A stretch of DNA of 64,000 nucleotides from Dipteris shenzhenensis (GCA_047967505.1 CM106539.1); one strand, 5' to 3'; positions 21,001 through 33,430 are shown, counted from the stretch's first letter. A program made the numbers and translations. The notes: generated by a model from the letters alone, not told the origin.

Positions 21001-23639
21001 CCAGTTCTTTGTAAAAAAGGTATTAAAGTGCTTAAGGTGATTGTTAAATTGAGCAAAGGGACGTGTTGGGAAAATAGGTCACCCTAGTTAGTAGAAAATT
21101 GCATTGGTTTGAAAAGGACGTTGGGGGGGGGGAGTATAGGTGTGCATGGTCCACTGCCATGTGGTAGCCAGTTTGCATGGTTGGTCACATGGGTTCTAGA
21201 GCCTTCCTTCCTTAGTAAAGAGGAGGTGGCTTAGTAAAGAGGGGATCATTTGATTGACCTCCCTTTTGATGATTTCCTAGAGCTCCCAAGATGTCGACGG
21301 CTACAAGATGGAGCTTAAAGTGGACCTTGCAGAGGAGTGCGATGTGGAGGGTGGGCATGAAATGGAAAAGGTTGGCTAGGCGACATGTTGGGTTGGCTAA
21401 GTGACATGTTGCAACAACAGAGGAGTATGAGGCTACTGGCGACAATGACAATCCCGATGAGGAGGATGACTTGCAGACGAACAAATATGATGTGCCCCTA
21501 TAAGTATTTTCTTCTGTTGTGTGCATGTTGTGGTTTCTCTCAGGCAGGTTGGCGATATTTTGCATGCATGTTTTAGGCTAAAGCATGGGCGAGGAAGGCC
21601 TCCAAAGGTGAAGAGTAAGACATGTGCTCCTAGAGTGTTTGAGCTATGTGTCATGGTGGGTGTGGGAGGTAGTGATGTGTGTTTAGGTGTATTGATGAAA
21701 GTTGAGAGCTTTTTAAAAGAAGTACACATCTCAAGTTTTTGCACTATGGAAAGAGGAGGGGCCTTGTCCCATTTTTATTTCCAGATGGCCATTCATATCT
21801 ATGCTTAGAGCATAGTCTCCAATAGATTGATTAAAAAATACATGGTTGGGATGACAATAAACCAGTAGGAGTGGTGATCATGCCATTCTTTGAAACAACA
21901 CAACATGCACACATTTTGCGGCATGTTGAGCTAATGCTTGAAGGGGAATATGGGTAGCCTCACTTCAAAATCATGTCCAAGAACATGAACTTTGATGAAT
22001 TAAAAGTTGGTATTGAGATGTATGTAAGGTATGGTGCCAACGATATAAAAAATTGAGTATGTTCAAGTAGCACAAATATCTTTAACCATTCGTTTATGTT
22101 CTGGAAGTACAAGCTAGGATGCAAAATTGGCATGATGTTTGGCATGTGATTGCTGAAAATGCTTTGAATGGGTCAGTATTACCCTTGTGCTACCTAGGTA
22201 ATTCCATATGTGGGTAAAGGAATGGAAATAGAGAAAGCTCAGTCAGTGTGGAAGGTGATGATCTTGCCATATGCCTTGATAGGAACAGATATCAGTACCA
22301 TTTTCTTATGCTGCAAGTTGCAAGCAGTCTAGCCTTGAATTGACAAACACATCAAGGGACTGTTGGATGTGTAGGCACCATGATACTTTGACTTTGAACC
22401 TCCTTGTTCTCCAGTGCTAGCTCCGAGAATTGATGATCCAATTGATGTTGCTGCAAAAATGGTCTGCTTTTGATGACCTCCTGCTATGCTAGGAGGTGGA
22501 TGGTTTGGACACAAGTAGTAGGCAATGTTCCAGTACCTGACTTTCTTCCCTTGGTGACAAAATACATAAAATGCATACATATTGCCTAAAATATGAATGA
22601 TGTTTTCCATGAAATGTGTGGTTGAATGGTTTTTGGCAGCATGTAATTTTTTGTAAGGCCACTGGCCAAGATACTCTATGCTCATAAATAAAGCTTCACA
22701 TGTTTGTAAATACTCTGGGTTTTCTTTTAGCAAATTCTATATGCTAAGATGATAAAGCATAAAATTAGGGGTCTAATGCAACAATTGCATGTTAAATGGA
22801 TGTAAGGATGAGAAGTTCCTAAATTTTTTAATTTTGTCGACCCATTAACTTGGAAATTAAAATGGCTGAATTATTGTTAAAGCTCCATAAATGCTTACAA
22901 GTGGAACTATAATCAATTGTCTTGCATTTACATCAGCTATAATGAGGACCTATGTTGAGCTTGAGATTGCCATTACAATGGTACTTAGAAACTCAACTCA
23001 TTCAACTTTGCATCAAATCTACTAATGAGGCATTTGTGACCTCATAGGTAGCTTTGGGTACCCCATCATGCATCATGGCACATTAAAAGCCACCTCAAGG
23101 TTGGCAACATACAATTTCATGTTGGGCCTAGTATAGCAAGATAGTAAAAGAAACATTCGATACATCTAGGGAAAAACCCAATCAATTATTGCTGATCACA
23201 AAGGCATTTCTCATAAGGTTAATAGGATATTTCATAAGTTTAGAAATATGTACACTATATATTTTATGTCTACAAGATATTTTTTAAAGGTGAGTTAATG
23301 CTGACATGTTCCTTGGTTATTTTATGGGTGATGTGTGGAAGGGTTAACCTAAGAAAAGTGAATAGTATGTAAGAAATCACTTAGGTTCTAAATGAATAGA
23401 TCAAGTGTTAATCCAACATATGCAAACCCAAATTCTATCTTGAGATATATATACAACAACAACAATAATAATACTTCTTGAATTGAAACTCATAAGGAAG
23501 GATTGACCCCCATTGCTTCAAGTTGGGCCAACAGTAGTAGATTAGTCAAGACTTTGAAGTGAGAGCTTGAAGCTTGAGAGAGCTTCGTATTAACTAGAGA
23601 TGTCTGTAGATAAGAAATACTGAAGTTAAGAGGCCCTAG
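18041..23639. other. AT-rich spacer without recognisable genes
   Basis: Over 5 kb with no readable conserved protein. The longest frame is 134 codons on the minus strand (22329-22733): MLKENPEYLQTCEAL, then HPPPSIAGGHQK and a Gly/Ser-rich end. A 95-codon plus frame at 21521-21808 contains KHGRGRPPKVKSK, an AT-hook-like GRPPK word. Neither is assigned; they may be decayed transposon coding. A G-run interrupts 21122-21133. No RNA genes or promoters were recognised. Confidence 0.45.
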
Positions 23640-24684
23640 GCTCTTGTCGATGTCACTACCACCAGGAAGGTGCAGAGTGTTGATAAGGGGGATGAAGGTG
23701 TTGGTGATATGTCAAGAAATTTTTTTAAAGCTCTTAAGTTTGCCATGGAAGGCCCTAGTCCTTTTGAGCTCGCTTACCTGGACCATGATTTGCAATGTAT
23801 TAACCTCAAAAAATGGGAGATCTTTTAAGCTGATGGTGAAACTCCTCGTAAAGTGGTTCGAGTGCAGGTGGACATTCGCTTTGAGATCCTTTGTCGTGAG
23901 TACTTGCGTTTTCTTAACTATGGAGTCTTCATGCTATTTCTTGGAGGGTCCCAATTGAAGAGGAATTTCTGAAATGGTTTCTTGCTACATAGAAAGGGAA
24001 TGTGTCTCTTGTTGATTACTGCTTTGTGGGTCGAGGTTTCTTTCAAGCTTTTGTGCAAAGTGTGGGTGAGAGGGAATGGCTTATTTCCAATTCTGTTGGC
24101 TATAGAGGAAACCTTGTATATGCGATTCCCTAGAGCACCACCTTCACATCGGTGGAGGAAATGTTGCAACATGAGTGTCCCATTTGGGTACACTTTCTTG
24201 GGTGCAATGATCTTCTTGAGCCAGAACTTATCACGGTCATGTCAAGTCTTAGGAAAATTCTTTACCTTCCTCCACTTCAACCAAAGAGGGCCTCTCCTAA
24301 GGTGTGCCTTTTGTGGGATAGGAGGAAATTCCCCGCAATAGCACTCAAGCTTGAACTCTTTAATGGATGGATGTCTTTGTGGAAGTCTGCTTCAACATAT
24401 TTCCTAATGCATGTTACTTTTGCAAGCGAAGCGGTCATTTCGCTCGTGAATGCCTAGAGAAAGAAGTAGCCAAGAAGCCTGAGGTAGCTAGAAGACTTGT
24501 GTTGGAGGAAGGACCCCGAGAAGAAAGACCAACTAAGCATGCAATTGAAAAGGAGGTTGTTCAGATGGAGACGGGGGACAAGGTGCATGCTCTACCTTGG
24601 GTGGGAGAAGGCCAGATAGAGAAGGTGCAAGAAGATGCAATGCCCAATGACTCAGCTCAGTGGAAGCCTCCTGACAATCCCTAA
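23640..24684 (+). pseudogene. LINE-1 ORF1 (gag-like RNA-binding protein)
   Basis: The protein is readable across three interrupted frames: FFKALKFAMEGPSPFELAYL (about 23710-23775), KVVRVQVDIRFEILCREYL, EEMLQHECPIWVHFLGCNDL, LKLELFNGWM, and finally the CCHC knuckle CYFCKRSGHFAREC (about 24409-24450) followed by a Glu/Lys-rich tail. Plant LINE ORF1 proteins bind element RNA. Breaks include TAA at about 23827, a stop near 23970, a stop near 24132 and a frameshift near 24375. Confidence 0.75.
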
Positions 24685-24889
24685 AGTGAGGCGCTCAACA
24701 AAATCAAGGAGGTGCTTCAAAGTAGGAAATCTGAAAATCTTAACATACAGGAGTATTTGGGCCGGGAGAGCAGTTCAAAGAAAGCTGACTCTCTTAGAGT
24801 CATCAAAAGTCAAGACAAAAAGAGGTCCTCTTCCTTTGTTAACATCTATGCTCGGTTGGGAGAGGAGATGGAACAAGAAGATTGAGATG

Positions 24890-26395
24890 ATGAGTGACTT
24901 GATGCGACAGAGGCCACAGATGGCCTTCCTCTCCTGGAACATTAGGGGAGCATGTGCTACCTAGAAGCAACAAGCTATAAGGAATACGGTTCAAAGGCAT
25001 AGTCCTAAAGTCTTTGCATTTCAAGAAATTAAGGTTGGCATGAGAAACATAGAAGGTCTGCAGATGCCAGGCTACTTGTGTGTTAGCAATTGTCCTTATG
25101 CAGGAAAAGGCGGCATTGTGATGCTGGTGAGTGACAAACTTCATTTGCATGTAGTAGTGAAAGATGTAAAAGGTGAGTTTGTTCTGCTTGAACTATGTTT
25201 TCAAGAAATTGAGTTTGCTATTGCCTCAGTGTATAGCTCTTCATAGAGGAGTTGCCTTTGGGAGCATTTGAGACTTGCAATAGAGCGGATAAGCAAGTGA
25301 TCCTCCTTGGTGACTGGGATCACTCTCATGAAGGTTCAGATGTCTTGTTTATAGAAAGGGATGCGAAGCATCAGTTTGAGGTTTCCTGCAAGCTTGTAGA
25401 TTAGAAAAGCTATGAAAGATTGAGAAGCTTAAGGGTTTTCACTTGGCATAACAAGCAGGCGGGCAACTCTTGGAGAGCGGCTCGCCTTGATAGAATCTAC
25501 TTTTCCCAGTGGGTGGTGGATCAAGCCTTGGGTACAGGGAAGCATGATAACAAAAACCTTTGTCTCTGATCATTTTTCGATTATCATATTTTTTGACCTA
25601 TTGAAAGGTGACAAGTAGGGACTGCTCCCCTTCAAGGTGACAAGTAGGGGACTGCCCCTCTTCAAGTTTAACACGTCCTGGTTCGAATGGGATTACTTTG
25701 ATAATTGGATCAAGTCAGAGTTGGAAAAAGTGGGTGCCATTACTAGTCAGCCAGTCAGCCAGTTCATGCGTGGAACAATTGTGTGCGTGTGGTTGTGTAG
25801 GTCACCAAGGAGTTTAGCAAAGAGAGAGCTAGGAGGAACAAAATGCTTGAAACATATGCAAGCAATGCTAGAATGTCACTAATTTTGCTATTGTAGGATA
25901 GCCTAGGTGATTCCTATGCATCTACATTACTTAACTCAGTTGACCTCTTTCTGAGAGCTCAGGAACATAGACGTCAAGTTGTAGCATGTATTTAGAATAG
26001 GACAGGTGGCTAGATGAAGGTGATAAGCTGTCCTCTTTCTCCTTTAGGGTTGTGAGAGAAAAAAGACAAAAAGAATCACTGGTGTAAAATGAAATATTGC
26101 TTCTAATTACGAAGCAAGAGTTGGGATGTTTTTGGCAAATACACCTTCTCAGTCAGCGTAGGCAGTGCTGCTTCAGAGACTATTCTCAGAATTTGAAATA
26201 AAGTATATGGTGATGCAGATGGCCAAAGAGAACACACCAAGACCTGAAGGGTTCCCTGTGGACATCAAAGTTAATAGCACTTCCGGGCAGGATCACTATA
26301 GCCAAACATGCGATGGAATCTTTGTCGGTCTATGTACTTTCAGTGTTGCCTTTTACAAAATCGAATCTCAGGAAAGTTGATACGGCTATTGTGGG
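24890..26395 (+). pseudogene. LINE-1 endonuclease and N-terminal RT remnant
   Basis: An APE-type endonuclease starts at about 24918 (AFLSWNIRG). It shows FAFQEIKV, GKGGIVMLVSDK, VILLGDWD and RLDRIYFS, the conserved order ending in SDHF (about 25570), so most catalytic blocks are traceable despite stops. After it come PLFKFNTSWFEWDYF and MQMAKENTPRPEGFPVD, the start of a LINE RT. A 25-base word (gacaagtaggg...ctgc) is tandemly repeated at 25609-25665 inside this linker. Confidence 0.75.
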
Positions 26396-27480
26396 TTTTA
26401 TCTAGGAAAATTGGTGGCACACAATAAATGGGGATTTAATGTCAGTATCTAAATCAAATGGTGGATTGGGGTTAATGCCCATGAAAAAAAAAAACGAATG
26501 TCTTTGCTCTAAGTGGATGCTACAAATGGGCTCTTCACAGCCATGGGCCAAATTAGCAAGATGCTTGATTTGTATAAATGATTCCAGGAGAGTTAAATTC
26601 CCTTAGTAGGATGTCCTCCTATCCAAAGTCACAGTCAAAATACCGTAATTGTAGTTGCTATCGAGACTCGTCCAGATTTGGAAATTTAAAGTCCAAGGAT
26701 GCTATTGGGGTGGTCTCAGACCATTACGTGGTGATGCCTCGCTTGGAAGATCCTTGTGGCTAACAGATTGGCCGTATGACAATGGTCCAACACTGATCAG
26801 TTCACATCCACGAATGGTAAGTAGACTTTTTAACAAAGGCCTCAAGACTTTTAATTAAGTTTGGGATCCAGACGGGTGGAAGAAAGTGGAGCACAACTAA
26901 TGGTATTGTGTAGAAATTCGACTTGAATGCTTTCGGAAAAGGTCTTTCTAGAGTTATTGTTTCAAAGGATAAAAGAAGATTGGCCTACCTGTCCGATCTT
27001 TTGGGACAACTCTAGATTTAGAGGTTTCTATTGGAAGAATGGGAAATTTTTCTCTAAAATTAATCTAAAGTATCTCGGAGAAGATGCCTCTGACCTAGCA
27101 CTAGCAGCACGAAATCATTGGAAGTTTTATGCCTCACATGATAGTCTTGATGTTTGGGCTATGAGACTCAGGAGAGTTTGGAGGTCTACCCCTTCGTTCA
27201 AGCTAAATTTTTTTCTTTGGAGGGTGTTGGTTGGTAAACTCTCTGTCCGGGCAAGAATCCCCAAATGGAATCAAAGGGTGAGCCCACTGTGCTGCTTTTG
27301 CAACAAGTGTAGGGAAATGCACATGCATGTGCTTTGGGCTGCCCCTTTTCTGGAGAAATTTGGAATGAAGTAGCTAAGAGGTTGAAAGCAGCTCAGGTTC
27401 ACAATAAGGTTAGGTGGAAGATTCTTTATTGGGAGTCCGGGGGAAACAAAGTGACTCAATTTTTGAAGTGTGGCAACTTA
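26396..27480 (+). pseudogene. LINE-1 C-terminal region with zf-RVT
   Basis: It begins GGLGLMPM (about 26461), the post-RT motif of plant LINEs. It continues through VWRSTPSFKLNFFLWRVL to the zinc-binding region PLCCFCNKCREMHMHVLWAAPF (27285-27345), which keeps Cys/Cys and His/His positions. The protein then decays. Confidence 0.75.
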
Positions 27481-27765
27481 TAAGGGGGATAGTTATCACA
27501 CATCTATGGAGATACTGTAGTGTTTCAGAGACCCAATTTCGGTAGAGGTGTAGCTTGTTTGATCTCTAAGGATGTTAAGAACAAGATGCAGTAATTTGGC
27601 AAGAAAGACGAGACCTTAGGTAAACTTTGATTGTAACCAGGTTTCGACCCTCCAAAAGGGTAGAGTTTTTATTTTCTTACCATTGTAAATTTCTCTTATA
27701 AATATGAGTTATCCCTTTCACCCGCAAAAGGAGAAAAAAATAGTAGTAGATTAGTCTTTTTTATT

Positions 27766-28181
27766 AATCCTACCTTGCTACAAAATTACGATTTAGCTTA
27801 GAGCTATGACTCAATTTATGTAACATCTAACCTTAAAAAAATCAACCTTAATTCAAAGGCAATAAGGACAAGTCCATCGATAATCTTTCATGCTCCTTTC
27901 GTGATATAGGCACAAGCATACATCTATGCTACATGAAGCAATGACAACCCCTACCCAAGGGGTAGGCTAGCTAAATTTTTTAAAGGTCTTCTTTTGGCTA
28001 GGGCTAACTAGTAACAACCCTCTACTAAAATTTGGCATTTGAATTTTAAAAGAGTATATAGTTATGAGATTTTAAACTTCTTTTGGCCACAATAGCTTAT
28101 GCTTTAAATATGTATAGTCCTTTTGGTGGGTATGAACATTGTCTTATTACATAATTAAAAATTCCAATATACACTATCTAT
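27766..28181. repeat. left copy of an older tandem repeat, split by copia-D
   Basis: This AT-rich block (ccttgctacaaaattacgat..., catgctcctttcgtg..., ttttggtgggtatgaacatt...) resembles 34733-35000 in the same orientation, with many differences. Copia-D sits at the end of the left copy. Without the insertion the two copies would be about 570 bp apart. Confidence 0.6.
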
Positions 28182-28541
28182 TGTTGAGATATCGAGCTCC
28201 ACTCGTGATATGCCAGGGTGATTGTTGTGCATTTATGTCACCGACTTGTTAGCTGCAGATGCAGTTGGTACACCGCCCATGAATAATAGCTGGATGATAG
28301 CTATCTTTATGTTCTCTAGTTAGTGGCTTTGTTAGCATGCCACCTAGGTTAGCTGAGTTTGGTTTGAGACCCACATATAGGGTTCATCTATTCCTTTTGT
28401 ATTAAGAGAGAGAGTTCTTTTGGCTTTCACAACTAAGAAGAGGGAAATTGTTTTCAGCCTCCACCTTTGTGTGTATTCCCCCATTGTGTATGTGAGAAAG
28501 CTGTAAGTGAGACTCCTTACTTCTCTCCCACTCTCTTTACA
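28182..28541 (+). repeat. 5' LTR of copia-D
   Basis: It is 360 bp with TGTTGAGATATCG ... CTCTTTACA ends, immediately followed by the primer site. Compared with the 3' LTR, changes such as caccg versus catt g and accgac versus actgac are CpG-to-TpG type. Confidence 0.93.
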
Positions 28542-28553
28542 TGGTATCAGAGC
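28542..28553 (+). promoter_or_regulatory. primer-binding site of copia-D
   Basis: TGGTATCAGAGC is an exact initiator-Met-tRNA complement with no spacer from the LTR. About 525 bases of leader follow before gag; a polypyrimidine run ending in TTGCAG lies just before the gag ATG (29060-29068) and could be a splice acceptor, which is not proven. Confidence 0.92.
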
Positions 28554-29078
28554 TCGGTTCATGGTAAGGAGCTCAAGAAAGCAAACCAAGTTCGCGGTGT
28601 CTTGGTGAGAGGATCAGTGTTGCTTTCCTTTTTTGAGTTTGGGAGCAAATCTCTGTAGGTAGCACAGCCAAAAAGTGCAGGAGTGCACTGTCTCAAATTG
28701 GGATGCCCTTCGCGGTAGGGCAGTATATGCTACGGGTCGGGGCAAAGCCCTTGGTGACATTATTTTTTTGATTTGAGGCCATTTCGAGGCCCGTTTTGGT
28801 GGCGGAAGTTTTTCGCAGGCACTCAAAAAGGTGCCCTATTTTTGCTGTGTGACCACTGTTCTATAGATTGGTGAAAAGTTGCCACAGAAATTGCATCGTA
28901 TGCCTATGCACAGAGATATTAGAAGTGACAAAATCATACTTATTGCCTATTGATGCAAAATCGTCACTAGCAAGTGACTGTGTGGTCAAATACCACTTTT
29001 GTCAGTTTTGCAAATTTACCCTTATGAGACAAAAGTTGTGTTTTTTACAATGACAAAATATTTTTGCAGTCTTCTGTA

Positions 29079-30034
29079 ATGGCATCTGATGCTCTTTCAC
29101 AGATAGTCACTGAAAAGTTTGACAAGAACAACTTCCCAGCATGGAGGTTTAGAATGATGAATTTCCTTAAGGGAAAAGGCTATTGGGAGTTCATTACTGG
29201 AGCTGAACAAGAACTAGTTATTCCTAATGTTCCTAATCAACAGGAGTTGCAGGCATTTAAAGGATGGCATGAAAGAGCCAGAAAAGTTATGTACTAGTTG
29301 TCTATTAGTATTTCAGATTCTATGATTGTGCATATTCAGGATGCAAGCATGTCGAAGGAGGCGTGGGATAATTTGATAAAAATATATAGCACAAATATGC
29401 AAGCCAGGAAAATGCAGCTCAAGCAGGAGTTGCATAATGTGCAGAGAGCAAATATGGGCATCAATGACTACCACATGAAGGTGAAGAAGATTGTAGATGC
29501 ACTTGCTTCTATTGGGTCCCCAGTGGAAGATGATGATTTAGTTTCTGTGACCTTGAATGGTCTAGGAAAGTATTATGCATAGTTCCGAACATCCATTGCC
29601 GTCTGTGAGAATTTTCTTGATTTTGAGGAGTTGATTGCTCTTCTAATTTTTGAACAGAAGAGAAATGGTGGTGCATCTTCTTCAGGAGGAAATTCAAAAG
29701 AAACGATCTTCTACTCAAATGCTGGAAGAGGTAGAGGTAGAGGTAGAGGTAGAGCAGGCCGATCTGGAGGCCCGGATCTGGAGGCCATGGCAGAAATCAA
29801 AATATGCAACAAATTCAAGAAAACCAATCCTATGGAGGAGGATGTGGTAACCTTAGAGGCAAGGGGAGCCAAAGAGGTCGTGGTGGATGGCAGGGAGGCC
29901 AAAATGCAAACAGCAATGTTGAATGCTACTATTGTGGTAAAATGGGTCATATGGCTAAAGACTGCTACAAAAAGAAGAATGACATCATGAATGGAAAATT
30001 GCAGCAAGGCAATTATGCATCCTCTAGTAGATAG
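29079..30034 (+). pseudogene. copia-D gag
   Basis: It starts MASDALSQIVTEKFDKNNFP with W of 'PAWRFRMMNFL', then SMSKEAWDNLIKIY, the gag helices (MQLKQELHNVQRANMGINDY) and DDDLVSVTLNGLGKYY. Stops occur at 29295-29297 and 29580-29582. An Arg/Gly-rich stretch (RGRGRGRGRAGR, about 29730-29760) is followed by frameshifts. The zinc knuckle CYYCGKMGHMAKDC (29924-29965) is intact. Gag would package the element RNA. It ends at a TAG (30032-30034). Confidence 0.88.
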
Positions 30035-30055
30035 GGTGATGACAGAAATGAGCAT

Positions 30056-30415
30056 TTGTTTATGGTACAGCACATGACCAATTCTGTGACAAGTGCAGAA
30101 GAAAGCAATGATGTGTGGTATGTTGACTCAGGTGTGTCAAACCACATGACAGGTCATGCAGAATGGATGCAGGATTCAAGAAAAATGGAAAGACCAGGAT
30201 TTGTGGAGACTGGTGATGATACTGCACATCCTATTGTGTAGATTCGTAAAATTCTTTTGTCTATGCAGGATGGGGAAAAGAAATACCTATCTGATGTATT
30301 TCATGTCCCGAATATCACCAAGAACTTGGTTTCTGTTGGTTAAATGGTTGAGCAGGGCTTGCAGGTCAAATTTAATCCTCATGGATGCTTTGTTGAGAAT
30401 ATGAAAAATTAAGGT
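30056..30415 (+). pseudogene. copia-D aspartic protease region
   Basis: VWYVDSGVSNHMTG (active-site Asp codon at 30125-30127; copia proteases usually have DSGAS) lies in an open stretch ending at a TAG (30239). The continuation keeps YLSDVFHVPNITKNLVSVG before a TAA (about 30342) and another stop near 30411. The catalytic triplet itself is intact. Confidence 0.82.
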
Positions 30416-30418
30416 TGC

Positions 30419-31365
30419 TTGATAGCAAAAGGGAAGAAAAAGGGCAGGATGTTTACATTGGATGCGGACATGCCTGAATTGAGTGCAGCAATGTCTGCAC
30501 ATGGGAGCAGTGTAGTTGCAAATATTGATATCTGGCATAAATGCATTGGTCATGTTAATGTACGACGACTTAAATTAATGCAGGCCCAAAATATTGTTGC
30601 AGGATTGCTTAAGTTCAAGGTTGTAGAAATGCATAGCGTATGTGAAGCCTGTCAATTTGGAAAACATGTAAGGAAACCATTTCCTAGACATGTTCAAGAG
30701 AGTAAGAGGTCATTGGAATTAATCCACTCTGATGTGTGGACTACTAAAGCTGCATCTATTGGAGGCTGTCATTATTTTGTCACTTTTATTGATGACTACA
30801 GCAGAAAAGTTTGGGTGTATTTTATGAAAAAGAAAAGTGAAGTGTTTGGGCATTTCAAAGCTTTTAAAGCTATGGTTGAGAAAGAAGTAGGCCTACAAAT
30901 AAAATGCCTAAGGTCAGATGGAGGGGGAGAATACCTCTCAAATGAGTTTGCAAGGTTCCTACAGAAGCATGGCATAAAGCAGCAATATTCATGCAGTCAT
31001 ACCCCATATCAAAATGGACTTGCAGAAAGGAAAAACAAAGCATATTAGAGAGGTATCTCGTGCCATGCTCAACGAAAAAGACCTGCCAAATTATTATTGG
31101 GCTAAAGTAGTTGCTATAGTAGTCTACATAATGAACATGACTCCCACTGTAGCAATACATGGCATGATGCCAAAGGAGAGGTATACTGGTAGGAAACGAG
31201 ATATTTCTCATTTGAAAGTTTTTGGTTGCATTGCCTATGTTCATGTGCTAGATGAGTTGAGATTCAAGTTGGATCCAAAAGTTGCGAAGTGCATCTTTAT
31301 TGATTATTCTCTGCGCAGTAGAAAGGGTATAGATGCTATAATCCTTCTACTCGTAAGTTTACAGT
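30419..31365 (+). pseudogene. copia-D integrase
   Basis: The pre-integrase zinc domain (WHKCIGHVNVRRLKLMQ...CEACQFGKHVRKPF) precedes the catalytic core: SDVWTTKA (first Asp, near 30730), FVTFIDDYSRKVWVYF, CLRSDGGGEYLSNEF (second Asp, near 30915) and QNGLAERKNK (Glu, near 31026). One extra base right after this shifts the frame to a stop at 31046-31048. The rest continues in the next frame with YYWAKVVAIVVYIMN and LKVFGCIAYVHV. All three catalytic residues are present. Confidence 0.92.
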
Positions 31366-31576
31366 GAGCAAAGATGTTGTTTTTGATGAGATGAGCAGCT
31401 GGTATAAACCAATAAATGTGATTGATGATGTAGATGCACAAAATGGTAATGCTGCGCAGAATTCGCAGCAACAATCACAAAATTTTAGTGGACCTATAGT
31501 GTCCTCTAGCAGTGGGTCACATAATTCACCATGGACAGGTAGATTCAGATCAAGACAATCTTCTCAAAGCAATGCA

Positions 31577-32450
31577 GATAGTGGTATGCAAGTATCACGA
31601 AAGGGAAAAGAGAAAGTAGATCAGCCCATGGTTGATGTGAATGCAGGTCACTCTTATGTGGATGGTGAATCCAATGGCTCAAAACAGAGCCTTGATGATG
31701 AGTTGGGTATTCCTTCTGTTGTTACACCTAGAGTAAGGAAGACAAGGGATAGTGGTATGCAAGTATCACGAAAGGGAAAAGAGAACTGCAGATAGTGGTA
31801 TGCAGAGTATCACAAAAGCAATGTAGATAGTGCTATGCAAGTATCACGAAAGGAAAAAGAGAAAGTAGATCTGGTTGATGTGAATGCAGGTCACTCTTAT
31901 GTGGATGGTGAATCCAGTGGCTCAAAACAGAGCCTTGATGATGTGTTGGGTATTCCTTCTATTATTACACCTAGAGTAAGGAAGACAAGGGATGTTTTGA
32001 GAGAACTGCAGATAGTGGTATGCAGAGTATCATGAAAGCAATGCAGATAGTGGTATGCAAGTATCACGAAAGGGAAAAAAGAGAAAGTAGATATGGTTGA
32101 TGTGAATGCAGGTCACTCTTATGTGGATGGTGAATCCAGTGGCTCAAAACAGAGCCTTGATGATGTGTTGGGTATTCCTTCTATTATTACACCTGGAGTA
32201 AGGAAGACAAGGGATGTTTTGAGAGAACTGCAGATAGTGGTATGCAGAGTATCATGAAAGCAATGCAGATAGTGGTATGCAAGTATCACGAAAGGGAAAA
32301 GAGAAAGTAGATCAGCCCATGGTTGATGTGAATGCAGGTCACTCTTATGTGGATGGTGAATCCAGTGGCTCAAAACAGAGCCTTGATGATGTGTTGGGTA
32401 TTCCTTCTATTGTTACACCTGGAGTAAGGAAGACAAGGGATGTTTTGAGA
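31577..32450 (+). repeat. tandem repeats of about 220 bp in the copia-D integrase-RT linker
   Basis: A unit beginning gatagtggtatgcaagtatc and containing gtggatggtgaatccagtgg starts at 31577, 31826, 32046 and 32268, with an extra short partial unit near 31748. Spacings are 249, 220 and 222 bp. The units are very similar to each other. They shift the frame, because 220 and 222 leave different phases, and they enlarge a linker that is normally variable but not repeated. Confidence 0.9.
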
Positions 32451-33430
32451 GCACCTCATAGTGAGCCTATTTTGCGCAGGACTACCAGCATTAAGTATCC
32501 TATGGATAGGTTGAAATATGATGGATTTACAGCCATTCAGTATGCCTATATGGTCAAAGTGGAGCCCACTTCTTTTGAGCAAGCCATGGTAAAAGAAAAA
32601 TGGGAGAAAGCCATGGATGAAGAAATGGATGCCTTGGAAGCAAATGCTACATGGGAATTGGTGCCTTTGCCTAAAGAGAAGAATGCAATTGGCTGCAAGT
32701 AGGTCTAGAAGGTGAAGCACAATGCAGATGGTTCTGTGAGTAGATACAAGGCAAGATTAGTTGTCAAGGGGTATGCACAGACATATGGCATTGTCAGATG
32801 GATGTAAAGAATGCCTTCTTGCATGGTGATTTACAAGAAGAGGTTTATATGGAGCAGCCACCAGGTTATGTGCATGCTGTTCATCCTGACTTTGTTTGCA
32901 GGTTGAAGAAAGCCTTGTGTGGCTTGAAGCAAGCACCCAGAGCATGGTCTGACAAGATAGGAAAGTATCTTGTTACTATTGGCTTTCAGATTTCCATGGC
33001 AGTTTTCTCACTTTATGTGAGAAAAATAGAGAAAGGTATTATGCTGCTTGTCATTTATGTTGATGATTTGATCATCACAGGTGATAGTGATGAAGATATC
33101 CTTCATGTGAAGATGCTATTGAAGCAGAAGTTTGAGATGAAGGATTTGGGAGAGCTGCATTACTTCTTGGGCATTGAGGTGATTAGATCCATAAGTGGGA
33201 TATGGCTCTTACAGAGGCAGTATGGATTGGACATGCTATCCAAATATGGGATGACAGGCTGTAAGCCTATTTCAGTTTCTTTAGAGCAGAATGTGAAGCT
33301 GAGCACAGATGCAGGTGAGCTTCTGGAAGACCCTACTGTGTATAGTCGCATAGTAGGAAGTTTGATTTATATGACTATTAACAGGCCAGATTTGAGCTAT
33401 GCTATTGGGTTGGTAAGTCAGTTTATGTAG
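32277..33430 (+). pseudogene. copia-D reverse transcriptase
   Basis: This is the RVT_2 family. The front part ends KEKNAIGCK at a TAG (32700-32702) where Trp is expected; a second TAG follows at 32706. About 100 bases or more are missing near 32785-32795, between 'YAQTYGI' and '[13 protein letters not shown]'. The main part (to 33430) has [13 protein letters not shown], the intact active site YVDDL (33056-33070), LHYFLGIEV and RPDLSYAIG, ending at a TAG where Gln (CAG) is expected. Confidence 0.93.

Larger units (their letters stand above)
23640..27741 (+). mobile_element. LINE (L1-type) relic with deleted RT core (LINE-1)
   Basis: In order on the plus strand: an ORF1 with a CCHC knuckle, an APE-type endonuclease, fragments of RT, and a C-terminal zinc-binding domain (zf-RVT), followed by an A-rich 3' end (gagaaaaaaatag, 27733). 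The 5' limit is not defined. Many stops and frameshifts are present. The RT core with the Y/F-x-D-D site is missing: the sequence jumps at about 26380-26400 from the early RT to the 'GGLGLMPM' region. Confidence 0.85.

Noticed and set aside
22329-22733. 134-codon minus-strand open frame as a host gene
   Set aside because: No domain, no supporting splice structure and a compositionally odd Pro/Gly/Ser end; kept only as an unassigned frame in the spacer entry.
29060-29068. A functional intron in the copia-D leader ending at TTGCAG
   Set aside because: Only the acceptor-like word supports it; no matching donor could be chosen without transcript data.
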